Origin: Spirochaetales bacterium
GTDB lineage: Bacteria; Spirochaetota; Spirochaetia; DTKZ01
DNA length: 11,333 nt
Assembly (NCBI GenBank): GCA_031280945.1
Contig: JAITGB010000016.1
Span: 1 to 11,333, forward strand
Reading direction: 5' to 3'
The notes beneath the pieces are model-generated. The model was not told the origin of the DNA, ran no database searches, and worked only from the letters and a program-made list of their open reading frames with translations. Of this stretch, positions 1 through 6,239 are shown piece after piece; the first letter of the stretch is position 1; each line of letters starts with the position of its first letter. The position numbers were made by a program, and so were the translations under genes.

Positions 1-1200
1 CAGAAGAAGGGGACTCTGGGCGAGATGATGAAGGTCGTAGCGGAGTCGGACATCGTGATTCTTCTTATTTCGGATGCGGCCCAGGCGGAGCTCTACAAGG
101 ATATTTTCAAAAAGATGAAGAAGGGGGCGACTTTGGGGTTGTCCCACGGTTTTCTTTTGGGCTACATGAAGTCTGTGGGGGATAAGTTTCCCGCGTCCAT
201 CAATGTTATTGGGGTGTGCCCGAAGGGTATGGGGCCGTCTGTGCGCAGGCTCTACGAGCAGGGCCGCGAGACGAACGGCGCGGGCATCAATACGAGTTTC
301 GCTGTGGAGCAGGATATTAACGGCAAGGCTACGGACTATGCTATTGCCTGGTCTATTGCGATTGGCGGGCCTTTTACTTTTATGACAACCCTGGAGCAGG
401 AGTATCTTTCGGATATTTTTGGGGAGCGGGGGATTCTTTTGGGGGCTGTCCACGGGATTGTTGAGGCTCTCTACCGGCGTTACGTTTTCTATGGCATGGA
501 TACCCGGCAGGCGTACCGCGAGACTGTGGAGTCCATTACCGGGCCTATTTCCCGGACGATTTCCAAGCAGGGGATTATGGCTGTGTACAAAAATATGAGC
601 GAGAAGGACAAAGCTGTTTTCGAACGCGCGTACTGTGCGGCCTATTCTCCTTCTCTTGAGATTTTGACGGAGATTTACGAGGAGGTTGCTTCGGGCAACG
701 AGATTCGCTCTGTTGTTATGTCGGGTTCGCGTTTCAAAAAGTTTCCCATGGGGATTATCGATAATACGGATATGTGGCAGGTGGGCAAGGAGGCACGGGC
801 TTCGCGCGTTGAGAGTGAGATTCCCCTTTCGGCTTTTACCGCAGGCGTTTACATTGCGGCCATGATGGCCCAGATTGACCTTTTGAAGGAGAAAGGCCAC
901 GCGTATTCGGAGATTGTAAACGAGTCTGTTATTGAAGCTGTTGATTCTCTTAATCCCTATATGCACTACAGAGGCGTTTCCTACATGGTGGACAACTGTT
1001 CGACGACCGCCCGTCTTGGTTCGCGGAAGTGGGCGCCGCGCTTTGATTATATTCTTACGCAGCAGGCTTTTGTTGATATTGATAACGGCAAACCCGCGGA
1101 CAAGAAAGTGATTGACGCTTTCAAGAAAAACAGCGTTCACAAGCCTCTTGAGGTTCTTTCGCGGTATAGACCTTCGGTGGATATTTCGGTTCAGGGGTGA
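1..1200 (+). CDS. ilvC: Ketol-acid reductoisomerase, plant-type (class II), 5'-truncated
   Basis: This enzyme performs the NADPH- and Mg-dependent isomerisation and reduction of acetolactate or acetohydroxybutyrate in valine, leucine and isoleucine synthesis. The frame is open from base 1, so the start and the dinucleotide-binding GxGxxG lie outside the window. About 399 residues are visible. They follow the long plant-type form closely: the ISDAAQ and LSHGFLLG stretches of the Rossmann half, then CPKGMGPSVRRLY, NGAGIN, LEQEYLSDIFGERGILLGA (metal-binding Asp and Glu), SVIEAVDSLNPYMH, VDNCSTTARLGSRKWAPRFD and a C-terminal RPSVDIS. By recall of the plant enzyme, roughly 100-120 N-terminal residues are missing. 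The ATG codons at 25 and 28 are internal. The gene is convergent with the tct operon, so a functional link to it is not implied. The family assignment is very secure. Confidence 0.96.
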   Translation, partial: QKKGTLGEMMKVVAESDIVILLISDAAQAELYKDIFKKMKKGATLGLSHGFLLGYMKSVGDKFPASINVIGVCPKGMGPSVRRLYEQGRETNGAGINTSFAVEQDINGKATDYAIAWSIAIGGPFTFMTTLEQEYLSDIFGERGILLGAVHGIVEALYRRYVFYGMDTRQAYRETVESITGPISRTISKQGIMAVYKNMSEKDKAVFERAYCAAYSPSLEILTEIYEEVASGNEIRSVVMSGSRFKKFPMGIIDNTDMWQVGKEARASRVESEIPLSAFTAGVYIAAMMAQIDLLKEKGHAYSEIVNESVIEAVDSLNPYMHYRGVSYMVDNCSTTARLGSRKWAPRFDYILTQQAFVDIDNGKPADKKVIDAFKKNSVHKPLEVLSRYRPSVDISVQG

Positions 1201-1323
1201 GGGGGGAGACCCCCCTGAGCCGGAGCCTCCTCGTACCTGCGGGGTCTCCGGCTACCCCCCATGCGGGGCTCCGCCCCGCAACGCCCCGCCTGAAACTCCC
1301 CCGCGCCGCGAAGCGGCGCGGGG
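1201..1323. repeat. GC-rich intergenic hairpin cluster after ilvC
   Basis: Three inverted repeats follow the ilvC stop. The first is a G6/C6 pair at 1201-1206 and 1210-1215. The second is GCGGGGC/GCCCCGC at 1263-1269 and 1273-1279 with a TCC loop. The third is an 11-bp perfect stem at 1299-1309 and 1313-1323 with a GAA loop. None has its own T-tract. Similar GCG-GAA-CGC and GGCTCCGCC pieces recur at 9159-9169 and 10429-10441, so these look like members of a dispersed intergenic repeat family. That last point is inference. Confidence 0.6.
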
Positions 1324-1331
1324 ATTGAACG

Positions 1332-1361
1332 CCGCCGGAGCGTACGCTCCGGCGGTTTTTT
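1332..1361 (+). terminator. Rho-independent terminator of ilvC
   Basis: A perfect 24-bp palindrome (arms CCGCCGGAGCGT and ACGCTCCGGCGG) at 1332-1355 is followed by six T residues at 1356-1361. The T-tract is only on the + strand, so it should end ilvC transcription. The same stem lies 22 bp beyond the tctA stop and could also act as a 3' barrier for the opposing operon, but there is no T-tract in that direction. Confidence 0.85.
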
Positions 1362-1377
1362 ACCAGACCGCGCGGAA

Positions 1378-2880
1378 TCAGGTTTTTGTGCGCAGCGCTT
1401 TAACGCGTTTTACTACAACGGGGGCAATGCAAAAACCAAAAATCAAAAGAATAAAAGCCCAGCAAATGCCGCCCCGGACAAATATGGACGGGTCTCCGCG
1501 GGTCATATCAAAGGACTGGCGAACATACTTTTCCAGCATGGGCGACAAAACAAACGCAAGGAGAAGCGGCGCGGAAGGCACTTTGGAAATCTTGAGAAAA
1601 TAACTAAATACGCCGGTTCCCATCATAAAGAAAACATCAAACATTGAATTATTGGTGGTATAGGCGGCAACAACGCATATAGCAAAAATAACAGGCGCTA
1701 AAACAGCATTGGATACCGACACGGCTTTCAGAACTAAGGGTATGGCCGCAAAACAAACAAGAAGGCAGATGATATTTCCGAGATAAAACGAAGCTATAAG
1801 CGGCCAGACAAATTCGGGCTTTTCAGTAAAAAGAAGCGGCCCGGGCTGAAGGCCCCACATCATGAGTCCGCCCAAAAGAAGAGCGGTTGTCGAACTACCG
1901 GGAATGCCAAAGGTGAGAAGCGGGGCAAATGCTCCGGCTGCCGCCGCGTTATTCGCGCTTTCAGGAGCGGCGCAGCCTTCAATGACGCCTGTACCAAAGC
2001 TGTCCCCCAGTTTGTTTACCCTGCGTTCAAAAATATAGGAAATAAACGATGCGGACGTCCCGCCGGCGCCGGGCATAACGCCCACAAAAGTACCCATAAA
2101 TCCGCTGCGAAGCTGCACAGGCAGGAGGCGTTTTATTTCCGCCCATGAAAGATACATATCGCGGAGCTTGATTTTAATCTTCGGACGCTCGCCTGAGCCT
2201 CTCTGTGTAACAAGCTCAATTACCTGTGAGAAACCGAATATGCCGATAACAAGGGGAACAAAAGATATTCCTGCCATAAGGTTGGGAAGTCCAAAGTGAA
2301 AGCGCAGATACCCCGCGGCCTGGTCGGTTCCAATGGTCGCAAACAAAAGCCCCAGGGCAGTTGCAAAAAGTCCGCAGATAACATCATCTCCCAGAAGCCA
2401 GCCAATCGAAGTCATGGCCAGAAGAATAAGTAAAGCGAGTTCGGGAGAGCCGAATTTCAATCCCACCTGGGCCAGAAACGGTCCGCTCATCGTGAGAATC
2501 AACATACCTATAGTTCCGCCAATAAAGGAAGACATGAAGCACGTTGTCAAAGCCTTGCCCGGAAGTCCTTTTTCCGTAAGTTTATATCCGTCAAGGGCCG
2601 TACAAATGGCGGGAGTATCGCCTGGAATGTTCAGGAGAACCGCGGAAATGCTGCCGCCGTACATTGTGGAATAGTACAGGGCCGCAAGCATGATAATGGC
2701 GGCTGTGGGATTCATTGCAAAGGTAAGCGGCAGCAGCACAGAAACTCCGGTGAGAGCGCCTATCCCCGGCATGGCTCCGATAAACACCCCCGCGACTGTT
2801 CCGAAAAGGCAGGCGGCTATGCTGTCAAAGGTAAACACATTGATAAAACCAAAAAACAAAAGGCTTAAGTTTTCGAACAT
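1378..2880 (-). CDS. tctA: Tripartite tricarboxylate transporter, large membrane subunit TctA
   Basis: This is the large permease subunit of a TTT-family secondary transporter, which takes up organic acids using an ion gradient and a periplasmic binding protein. The protein is 500 residues, the usual TctA size, and nearly all hydrophobic with about ten or more membrane spans. Family motifs are clear: GAMPGIG at residues 35-41, YYSTMYGGSISAVLLNIPGD further on, and a second glycine-rich motif FGIPGSSTTALLLGG. I chose the ATG at 2880 over upstream in-frame codons because AAGGAGAG lies 4 bases before it and the N-terminus matches the family. The Shine-Dalgarno overlaps the tctB stop codon and the gap between the genes is 10 bp, so the two are probably translationally coupled. 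It is the last gene of the leftward operon. Confidence 0.95.
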   Translation of the reverse strand: MFENLSLLFFGFINVFTFDSIAACLFGTVAGVFIGAMPGIGALTGVSVLLPLTFAMNPTAAIIMLAALYYSTMYGGSISAVLLNIPGDTPAICTALDGYKLTEKGLPGKALTTCFMSSFIGGTIGMLILTMSGPFLAQVGLKFGSPELALLILLAMTSIGWLLGDDVICGLFATALGLLFATIGTDQAAGYLRFHFGLPNLMAGISFVPLVIGIFGFSQVIELVTQRGSGERPKIKIKLRDMYLSWAEIKRLLPVQLRSGFMGTFVGVMPGAGGTSASFISYIFERRVNKLGDSFGTGVIEGCAAPESANNAAAAGAFAPLLTFGIPGSSTTALLLGGLMMWGLQPGPLLFTEKPEFVWPLIASFYLGNIICLLVCFAAIPLVLKAVSVSNAVLAPVIFAICVVAAYTTNNSMFDVFFMMGTGVFSYFLKISKVPSAPLLLAFVLSPMLEKYVRQSFDMTRGDPSIFVRGGICWAFILLIFGFCIAPVVVKRVKALRTKT

Positions 2881-2890
2881 GAGGCTCTCC

Positions 2891-3319
2891 TTATATTCTT
2901 CCCAAAAGACCCAGCGGCAGGGGAACTTTGAGAGCGATGCCAAAGACAAGAAACAAAAAGAGGGCCATGCCCGCCCCAATCGCAAGTGATTTTACAAGAG
3001 GCTGTTTTTCAAAAAATCTTAACCAGAGGAGGATAAAAATTCCCAATGCGGGAATCATGCCGATAAGGTATATGCCAAGTACAGCGGCAAGAGCCGAGGC
3101 AACAAGCTGAAAGACCCGCCTGTCAAAGAAAAACTTTTCTTTCGACTTTGCGGCGCGGCAAAGGAGAACGCTCCCGCAGCCAATAAGCAAAAGCCCGCAG
3201 AGGACAGGAAAAAGGCCGCCGCCCGGACCATCGCTTATCCACAAGCCGTATTTGCTTATACCCATGATAATCCAGTACAGTCCGACAGGAATACAGACAA
3301 GAGGCGCAACTTTATTCAT
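2891..3319 (-). CDS. tctB: Tripartite tricarboxylate transporter, small membrane subunit TctB
   Basis: This is the small membrane subunit that pairs with TctA. The 142-residue protein has about four predicted hydrophobic spans separated by a charged middle loop (around AAKSKEKFFFDRR), which is the standard TctB layout. The N-terminal span contains the ISDGPGGGLFPVL stretch, like the P-G-x-FP motif of this family. The ATG at 3319 is preceded by GGAGGG at 3323-3328 on the minus strand. Sequence conservation in this family is weak, so the call rests on length, topology and position between tctC and tctA. Confidence 0.9.
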   Translation of the reverse strand: MNKVAPLVCIPVGLYWIIMGISKYGLWISDGPGGGLFPVLCGLLLIGCGSVLLCRAAKSKEKFFFDRRVFQLVASALAAVLGIYLIGMIPALGIFILLWLRFFEKQPLVKSLAIGAGMALFLFLVFGIALKVPLPLGLLGRI

Positions 3320-3348
3320 ACACCCTCCATGTTCAAACGCAAACAGCA

Positions 3349-3373
3349 GGCCCTCCTTTCGTACCGGAGGGCC
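3349..3373 (-). promoter_or_regulatory. Stem-loop between tctC and tctB
   Basis: An 8-bp perfect inverted repeat (GGCCCTCC at 3349-3356, GGAGGGCC at 3366-3373) with a 9-base loop sits in the 122-bp gap between tctC and tctB. No T-tract follows on either strand, so it does not look like a full terminator. Stem-loops after a binding-protein gene often protect its mRNA, which allows more binding protein than permease. Applying that here is inference. Confidence 0.55.
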
Positions 3374-3441
3374 GCTACGCCGGCAAAATAAATTTCAAAA
3401 AAACGGATAAGCGCGGACGCGCAAAACGCCGGAAGAGAAAC

Positions 3442-4452
3442 TTATTTTTTTGTAACTTCCTTAAAGAGGTCGGCTATTTTCTGCATTTCGGCGCTCGCGT
3501 ATTTTTGCGATTCACCCAGGCCCATGAAGACGGGGGTGAAACTGTTTGTTTCAAGGTACTTCTTGAACTCTGGTGTTTGCTGTACCTTTCTTCCCATTTC
3601 TTCATAATATTTTTTCGCTCCTTCCGACATTCCCAGGGTAGCGGAGATGCCGCGGAATTCCCTCAAAACAATTTGCGGGTAGCCTATTTCGGCAAACGTG
3701 GGAGCGCCGGAAAACTTTCCGCTTAGCCTTTCAGTCGCAAAGGTTGCCACCGGAGTAAAAGTTCCGGCGTTTACCTGGCCCAGACATTCGGCGGGATTCA
3801 AAATAGCGACATCGACGTGTCCGCCCAGAAGGGCTGTCGCGGCATCTCCCGAACTGTCATACTGCACATAGTTAAAATCAGCCTTCGCGTATTTTTTCAG
3901 CATTTCATAGGCGTACTGCGAAGAGTTCAGCCTTTGGTCCGAGCCGAACTTCAAGGTGCCGGGTTTGTCCTGCGCTGCTTTGAGGAGGCTCTTGATGTCC
4001 TTATACGGGCCTGTAGTCAGCGTACAGAGCGTAACATCGTCAAAAGCGAGAATACAAATCATTTCAACCATGTCTTCAAATTTTTGAGCCCAGCCCGCAA
4101 CATAGCTTGAAACCATTGCTCCCGAATGAGCGGCAAGGATAACGTGTTCGTTGCCTTTCTGGGAAAGCATATAATTGTAGCCTACGGCGGATGCCCCGCC
4201 CGCCCTGTTTGTGGGAACCCATGTAACGGTACTCAGTTTGTTGGCGGCTATGGCGTTGGACATGGCCCGCGCCCACAGGTCGCTACCGCCGCCGGGAGAG
4301 GCGGGAATAATATACTCAATATCTTTCGAGGGAACCCAGGGGCCGCCCTGCGCCGAAGATGAGGAGCCGCCTTCGGCTCCTCCGCCCGCAAAAGATAGAG
4401 ATAGTCCGCAAAGAAAAAACATCCCCAAACTTAGCAAAAAGAACTTTTTCAT
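3442..4452 (-). CDS. tctC: TTT transporter substrate-binding protein TctC (Bug family)
   Basis: This is the extracytoplasmic receptor that captures the organic acid and delivers it to TctAB. It has 336 residues from the ATG at 4452. AAAGGAGG lies 7 bases upstream of that ATG, whereas an in-frame TTG at 4458 would be almost on top of the ribosome site. The signal peptide is MKKFF followed by a hydrophobic core and SFA at 20-22, giving likely cleavage before GGGAEGG. A serine- and glycine-rich linker follows. The ligand-loop motif PASPGGGSD spans 50-58 and matches the P-x-GG-x-xD loop of Bug proteins that contacts the ligand carboxylate. Cys15 (FFLC) is a poor lipobox, so a soluble periplasmic or differently anchored protein is more likely. 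Substrate cannot be read from sequence; the family handles citrate, other di- and tricarboxylates and aromatic acids. Confidence 0.93.
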   Translation of the reverse strand: MKKFFLLSLGMFFLCGLSLSFAGGGAEGGSSSSAQGGPWVPSKDIEYIIPASPGGGSDLWARAMSNAIAANKLSTVTWVPTNRAGGASAVGYNYMLSQKGNEHVILAAHSGAMVSSYVAGWAQKFEDMVEMICILAFDDVTLCTLTTGPYKDIKSLLKAAQDKPGTLKFGSDQRLNSSQYAYEMLKKYAKADFNYVQYDSSGDAATALLGGHVDVAILNPAECLGQVNAGTFTPVATFATERLSGKFSGAPTFAEIGYPQIVLREFRGISATLGMSEGAKKYYEEMGRKVQQTPEFKKYLETNSFTPVFMGLGESQKYASAEMQKIADLFKEVTKK

Positions 4453-4474
4453 ACACAATCCTCCTTTGATATTT

Positions 4475-4520
4475 TATCAGGGCCCTGCGGACTTGCGCGG
4501 CAATCCGTTCTTCCCTGATA
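4475..4520. repeat. Inverted repeat upstream of tctC
   Basis: TATCAGGG at 4475-4482 and CCCTGATA at 4513-4520 form an 8-bp perfect inverted repeat around a 30-base loop, in the 91-bp gap between the DRL gene and tctC and just upstream of the tctC Shine-Dalgarno. It could be an mRNA stem-loop tuning tctC translation or an operator. There is no T-tract on the transcribed strand. The role is unknown. Confidence 0.4.
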
Positions 4521-4543
4521 TGCTCACACTGTTTTTAGGTACA

Positions 4544-5959
4544 TCAGGCAAACATTTCTTCCTGCTTTGCCCGTAGGTCCCACAGTACGGAACCCGCAGG
4601 CTCGTGAATCATGGAATAGGTAATGGTTTCGCCTTTACGGATAGGGGTTCGTGTTGTGTTCCCTGTAATTAAATGCGCGGGGAGGGGGTTTTCCGGTCCC
4701 CTGCGGGTGGCGGGAACCATGATTGCCCTCATGCGCACATCGTGGTCGTTGCCAAGAGTTTCCCCTTCCGCTATATCGCGCGCCGCGATTTTTACAAAGT
4801 CATACAGAGGGCGGTAATCCCGCGTTCCGGTATCCATGCCAAGAAGTCCCTGGCAGAGGAGAGTTGTGCTTGTTTCCACGCCGCACAGGTGATAGGGCCT
4901 GTAGATAACAGCGGTGGAAGAATCGTGGTTGGGAATTTGCCCTTTTGTCGTAAGAATGTAGTGTGAATAGGCGTTCTCGCAGCGGACAACCATATACACG
5001 CCGCCGCCCATGCCGCTCTCATCAGCTCTCCTCAAATTGGTGTGAACATCCACAACGCCTTCATCTTTGTATATGCCGTTATTTTTTGCACAGCAGTACG
5101 CGACAGGCAGTTCGGTAATCCTCAAGGGGGCGCGGGAGGTTTCAGGAATATCGGGATGAAGCCCCGTGGCGTTCGCTATGAGGGTAAGTTCGCAGAGGTC
5201 AAAATCCCCTGCAAGGGGTAAATCGCGCAGGGCCTCCATGCGCCTGTCAACATATTCCCGCGCCGCGCCCGCTCCGGGAGGAATCATTTCAAAGTATTTC
5301 ATGCTGCTTTGCGGAATCTCTGCCACAGCGTCTTCGTGTACTGTAATGCCGTCGGCCTTGACGCAAACCGTGCGTTTTTTTTCGTCCAGCACAAACTCAG
5401 CGTCCCGCGCTTTACCGGCGGAAATAACGGTAAGTCCGGTAAGGCGGGCCCACTCCACCATTTGCATAAGCAGCGCGGGCTGGTCGCCGTCAACAGGCGA
5501 GTAGACAAGGCCTTTTTCCAAAGCAAGCCTGCGCAGTACCGGGCCAACGCAGGAACACATTTCCTTGCTCACGGCCGCGATATGCTTGCCGTTTTCAATT
5601 GCCGCGCGGCAGTATGCTGCTCCTGCCTCCGGTACGCCTGTTGCTTCAACCACAACATCAACCTGAGGAATATCCATAATCAGCATGGCGTTGTCAGTAT
5701 AAACGTATTTTCCTGCGGAAAGGGCGTCTATGACGGCACCGGAGGCAGACGCATATATGAGTTTCTCCTGAGCTATTCCCGCTTTAAGAAAAGCGTTTTT
5801 CGCGCTTTCGGGATTTGTGTCCGCTATAATGGGAACCGAAAGCCTTTCCACGTAATTTTGCTGGGTAACAATGGCTGTTCCATAATGCCCTGCGCCGATG
5901 ATTGCGGCGGTAACTGTGTCTTTTTTTCGTAGCTTGTCAAAAAGATGATGATAAATCAC
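4544..5959 (-). CDS. DXR-like (DRL family) NAD(P)-dependent oxidoreductase with SAF domain
   Basis: This is a 471-residue protein of the homoserine-dehydrogenase-related family that includes DRL, the alternative DXP reductoisomerase of Brucella. The N-terminal Rossmann fold has GAGHYG at 22-27 and VVVEATG at 102-108. The second strand ends in an acidic residue, Asp47, which favours NAD(H) over NADP(H). A central catalytic-type domain follows, containing SPVDGDQPALLM and later PPGAGAA. A C-terminal SAF domain covers about 388-455 (VKIAARDIAEGETL, then IRKGETIT). The start is GTG with AGGAGG 5 bases upstream. It is the first gene of the operon, 91 bp ahead of tctC and behind a sigma-54 promoter, so catabolic processing of the imported acid is more plausible than isoprenoid synthesis. 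Family membership is fairly sure from recall of domain order. The reaction is not known. Confidence 0.8.
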   Translation of the reverse strand: MIYHHLFDKLRKKDTVTAAIIGAGHYGTAIVTQQNYVERLSVPIIADTNPESAKNAFLKAGIAQEKLIYASASGAVIDALSAGKYVYTDNAMLIMDIPQVDVVVEATGVPEAGAAYCRAAIENGKHIAAVSKEMCSCVGPVLRRLALEKGLVYSPVDGDQPALLMQMVEWARLTGLTVISAGKARDAEFVLDEKKRTVCVKADGITVHEDAVAEIPQSSMKYFEMIPPGAGAAREYVDRRMEALRDLPLAGDFDLCELTLIANATGLHPDIPETSRAPLRITELPVAYCCAKNNGIYKDEGVVDVHTNLRRADESGMGGGVYMVVRCENAYSHYILTTKGQIPNHDSSTAVIYRPYHLCGVETSTTLLCQGLLGMDTGTRDYRPLYDFVKIAARDIAEGETLGNDHDVRMRAIMVPATRRGPENPLPAHLITGNTTRTPIRKGETITYSMIHEPAGSVLWDLRAKQEEMFA

Positions 5960-6010
5960 CCCGGCCTCCTCACAATTTCCTGTCTGGTTAAGCGTATCGA
6001 CTTGAGATAA

Positions 6011-6026
6011 TGCAAGAGTAATGCCA
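6011..6026 (-). promoter_or_regulatory. Sigma-54 (-24/-12) promoter of the DRL-tctCBA operon
   Basis: The minus strand reads TGGCATTACTCTTGCA, with GG and GC at the exact -24/-12 spacing of RpoN promoters and a 16-base element matching TGGCAY-N5-TTGCA. Counting from the -12 C at 6012 puts the start near 6000, giving a leader of about 41 bases before the GTG at 5959. The divergent gene encodes a sigma-54 activator, which strongly supports the call. Confidence 0.85.
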
Positions 6027-6163
6027 AGTATGCTCTTACCTGGGATTTATCATAGGGGAAAACTGTTTTGTAAACTCTTTTATGCAAAAACAGCCTCTAA
6101 AAGGGCTATAGATGCTTTTTAAATCCTTTCAGGCTCAAATATTCCGCAGGAGAAAACGAAAAT

Positions 6164-6209
6164 TGTTGCACAAACTGTTGCGCTGCTGTATCATATCAGG
6201 GGTGCAACA
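6164..6209. promoter_or_regulatory. Probable upstream activator sites for the PrpR-type regulator
   Basis: Three related octamers lie here: TGTTGCAC at 6164-6171, TGTTGCGC at 6176-6183 as a direct repeat 12 bp later, and GTGCAACA at 6202-6209, the exact inverse of the first. They fall about 165-210 bp upstream of the predicted sigma-54 start, a normal distance for an enhancer. They also overlap the likely promoter of the regulator gene, which would allow autoregulation. Binding by the neighbouring regulator is inferred from position and symmetry. Confidence 0.65.
6166..6194 (+). promoter_or_regulatory. Possible sigma-70 promoter of the PrpR-type regulator
   Basis: TTGCAC at 6166-6171, 17 bases, then TATCAT at 6189-6194 gives a good -10 and a moderate -35, with a start near 6201. 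The -35 lies inside one half-site and the start lies next to another, so the regulator could repress or modulate its own gene. The -35 is a weak match. Confidence 0.4.
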
Positions 6210-6239
6210 CTGTTTTCTGTATCTATAGTGAGGGAGAAT

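Noticed and set aside
1112..1603. 163-codon open frame crossing the ilvC end and terminator
   Set aside because: It overlaps ilvC, runs through the GC-rich hairpins and the tctA 3' end, and yields proline- and arginine-rich low-complexity sequence.
4438..4452. Lipoprotein signal at Cys15 of TctC
   Set aside because: Three bulky residues (FFL) precede the cysteine, which is a poor lipobox even for spirochaetes; the SFA-GGG cleavage site is better. Lipidation is not fully excluded.
5309..5932. 207-codon open frame on the + strand
   Set aside because: It lies fully inside the DRL gene on the other strand, and its sequence has no family features.
6027..6163. IHF binding site between enhancer and promoter
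   Set aside because: The stretch is AT-rich with bendable tracts, but I find no good match to WATCAA-N4-TTR on either strand.
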